Both the position numbers and the translations under genes were made by a program. From Verrucomicrobiota bacterium (GTDB taxonomy: Bacteria; Verrucomicrobiota; Verrucomicrobiia; Limisphaerales; JADLHS01), in the NCBI GenBank assembly GCA_004297495.1, contig SCTL01000719.1, positions 1 to 6,753 of the forward strand: DNA of 6,753 bases. Reading direction: 5' to 3'. The notes beneath the pieces are model-generated. The model had not been told where the DNA came from and made no database searches. It worked only from the letters and a program-made list of their open reading frames with translations. This document shows positions 5,525-6,753 of this stretch, piece by piece; positions within the stretch are counted from its first letter, which is position 1, and every line of letters begins with the position of its first letter.

Positions 5525-6513
5525 CACGGCACGGGCAGTTCATCAAAGATTTTCTGGATGACCGTTTCGCTGGTTTTTTCTTCGGCCTCGGCTTCGTAGG
5601 TGATGGCGACGCGGTGGCGCAACACGTCCATGCCGATGCTCTTCACGTCCTGCGGCGTCACGTAGCCGCGGCCTTTCAGGAACGCGTAGGCCTTGGCCGC
5701 CAGCGTCAGCGCGATGGTCGCGCGCGGCGACGCGCCGAGCTGGATGAAATCCTTCACCGCGATCTTGTAATGGTCCGGGTCGCGCGTGGCGCAGACGAGG
5801 TCCACGATGTAATCCTTCACCTTGTCGTCCACGTAAATGTCGTTGATGATTTCGCGGGCCTTAAGGATCTGCTGTGGCGTGACGACCGCGCTGCAAGTGG
5901 GCGTGCCGCTCGTTTTCGCCATGACTTCGAGAATCTGCCGCTCCTCGGCGCGTGACGGGTAGCCGATCTTGAGCTTGAGCATGAAGCGGTCCACCTGCGC
6001 TTCGGGCAACGGATACGTGCCTTCCTGCTCGATGGGATTTTGCGTGGCGAGCACGAGGAACGGTTCGTCGAGCTTGTAGGTCTGGTCGCCGATGGTGACC
6101 TGTTTTTCCTGCATGGCTTCGAGCAACGCGCTTTGCACCTTGGCGGGCGCGCGGTTGATTTCGTCGGCGAGGACGAGGTTGGCGAAGACCGGGCCTTTGC
6201 GCGTGGTGAAGCCGCCGGATTGCGGATTGTAAATCTGCGTGCCGATGACGTCGGCGGGCAGCATGTCCGGCGTGAATTGCAGGCGCGAGAACTTCACGCT
6301 GATGCAGTTCGCCATGGATTTCACGGCGAGCGTCTTGGCGAGGCCGGGCACGCCTTCGAGGAGGACGTGGCCGTTGGCCAGCAGGCCGATGACGAGTCGC
6401 TCGGTTAAATAGTGCTGGCCGACGATGACCTTGCCGAGTTCGTTAAATAGCGGGTGTGTGAAGGCGCTCGCTTCCTTGACCGCTTCGTTGATGGCGTTGA
6501 TTCCTGTGCTCAT
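5524..6513 (-). CDS. moxR: MoxR-family AAA+ ATPase
   Basis: This 329-residue cytoplasmic ATPase is a typical MoxR length. It has Walker A GVPGLAKT (residues 54-61), Walker B LVLADE (113-118) followed by INRAPAKVQSALLEAMQE, and sensor 1 ATQNP (156-160). An arginine-finger region, EAQVDRF (171-177), and a sensor 2-like GASPRA stretch near residue 285 complete the set. MoxR proteins use ATP to remodel or insert cofactors into partner complexes together with VWA proteins, which here are encoded downstream. It is the first gene of the operon. The ATG at 6513 fits the family N-terminus, but no clear Shine-Dalgarno sequence precedes it and I see no convincing promoter in the roughly 67 bases between the hairpin and the start. 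The stop TGA overlaps the protease start. Confidence 0.95.
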   Translation of the reverse strand: MSTGINAINEAVKEASAFTHPLFNELGKVIVGQHYLTERLVIGLLANGHVLLEGVPGLAKTLAVKSMANCISVKFSRLQFTPDMLPADVIGTQIYNPQSGGFTTRKGPVFANLVLADEINRAPAKVQSALLEAMQEKQVTIGDQTYKLDEPFLVLATQNPIEQEGTYPLPEAQVDRFMLKLKIGYPSRAEERQILEVMAKTSGTPTCSAVVTPQQILKAREIINDIYVDDKVKDYIVDLVCATRDPDHYKIAVKDFIQLGASPRATIALTLAAKAYAFLKGRGYVTPQDVKSIGMDVLRHRVAITYEAEAEEKTSETVIQKIFDELPVP

Positions 6514-6580
6514 GATTTAGGTCGCAAAATTTACGGAAAGAGAGACAGGGAATCCAGCCGGAGTGTTCAACAAAAATCCC

Positions 6581-6649
6581 CGTAGCAGCCGACGTAAGGA
6601 GGCTCAAACTACCGCGTTCACAATGAGCCTCCTTACGTCGGCTGCTACG
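6581..6649. repeat. Perfect 26-bp inverted repeat, REP-like hairpin and possible ribF terminator
   Basis: The arms at 6581-6606 and 6624-6649 (CGTAGCAGCCGACGTAAGGA and on) are exact reverse complements around a 17-base loop. The hairpin starts 4 bases after the ribF stop. In the direction of transcription the stem is followed within a few bases by TTTTT (on the plus strand, AAAAA at 6573-6577). It could therefore terminate ribF. The same sequence, which translates spuriously as SSRRKEAH, is one I recall as a dispersed repeat in Verrucomicrobia, so it may also be a REP or MITE-like element that settled here. Confidence 0.8.
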
Positions 6650-6653
6650 AAGC

Positions 6654-6753
6654 TCAGAAACGCTCCCGCGCCTCGGCGACATCACGCGCGATCTGCGCTT
6701 TGAGTTCATCAAGCGAGGAAAATTTTTTCTCGTCGCGCAGTCTGGCGGCAAAG
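6654..6753 (-). CDS. ribF: Probable riboflavin kinase/FAD synthetase, C-terminal end
   Basis: Reading from the right edge, the frame gives 32 residues (FAARLRDEKKFSSLDELKAQ, then IARDVAEARERF) before TGA at 6656-6654. This matches the usual C-terminus of RibF, where the flavokinase domain ends in a RLRxExKFxSLxxLxxQIxxD helix. RibF makes FMN and FAD from riboflavin. Only the tail is present, so the call depends on this one motif. The gene is separated from the Bat operon by the hairpin and is probably a different transcription unit. Confidence 0.78.
   Translation of the reverse strand, partial: FAARLRDEKKFSSLDELKAQIARDVAEARERF

Noticed and set aside
5521..5530. Shared VP-stop ending of moxR and the protease as a sign of a second target duplication
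   Set aside because: The match is only a few bases long, and the protease ending looks native to its C-terminal domain, so chance is enough to explain it.
6443..6751. A 102-codon minus-strand ORF containing SSRRKEAH
   Set aside because: It runs through the inverted repeat and overlaps the better-supported ribF tail and moxR start in other frames. The peptide is a translation of the repeat.

Overview
The window is a tightly packed, leftward-transcribed (minus-strand) Bat/MoxR-VWA operon. The composition is GC-rich and the gene order is MoxR ATPase, DUF58 protein, DUF4381-type membrane protein, BatA-like and BatB-like von Willebrand A (VWA) proteins. Three features suggest Verrucomicrobiota, perhaps a Pedosphaera/Limisphaerales-like lineage. 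The first is a double-DTG secreted aspartyl protease with a lineage-typical C-terminal domain. The second is a perfect 26-bp hairpin whose spurious translation contains SSRRKEAH. The third is a 7-bp GAGTGCG tandem repeat. This assignment rests on memory of such genomes and not on a search.

From right to left: the 3' end of a probable ribF (6654 to the window edge) is followed by a hairpin that may terminate it (6581-6649). The operon then opens with moxR (5524-6513), overlapped by an AT-richer aspartyl protease gene (4415-5524). The protease stop overlaps the start codon of a DUF58 gene, but this copy breaks after 26 codons. A 922-bp segment (3419-4340) follows, carrying a KilA-N domain gene. 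After it comes a complete DUF58 gene (2460-3416), then the DUF4381-type gene (1858-2457), batA (890-1861) and a batB cut by the left edge (1-893). Except for the KilA-N/DUF58 junction and the DUF58/DUF4381 gap, neighbouring genes overlap by 1-4 bases, which suggests translational coupling.

The most interesting structure is the KilA-N segment. It is bounded by a perfect 80-bp direct repeat (3339-3418 and 4341-4420) that holds the first 26 codons of the DUF58 gene. The upstream flank continues the old operon and the downstream flank is the intact DUF58 gene. This is the footprint of an insertion that duplicated its target and so kept the interrupted gene whole. The segment has GAATTC-centred palindromes in front of and inside the KilA-N gene. 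Its leader reads in frame from the broken DUF58 start and ends in an ATGA overlap with the KilA-N start. The KilA-N gene has a one-base frameshift near its 3' end. No transposase or recombinase is visible. It may be an undescribed single-gene cassette moved in trans, a one-off duplication event, or (to be excluded first) an assembly artefact.

Functionally, MoxR AAA+ ATPases are thought to act as chaperones with VWA proteins. The DUF58, DUF4381, BatA and BatB proteins would form a membrane-associated assembly facing the periplasm or cytoplasm, with the secreted protease as an accessory gene in the same transcript.
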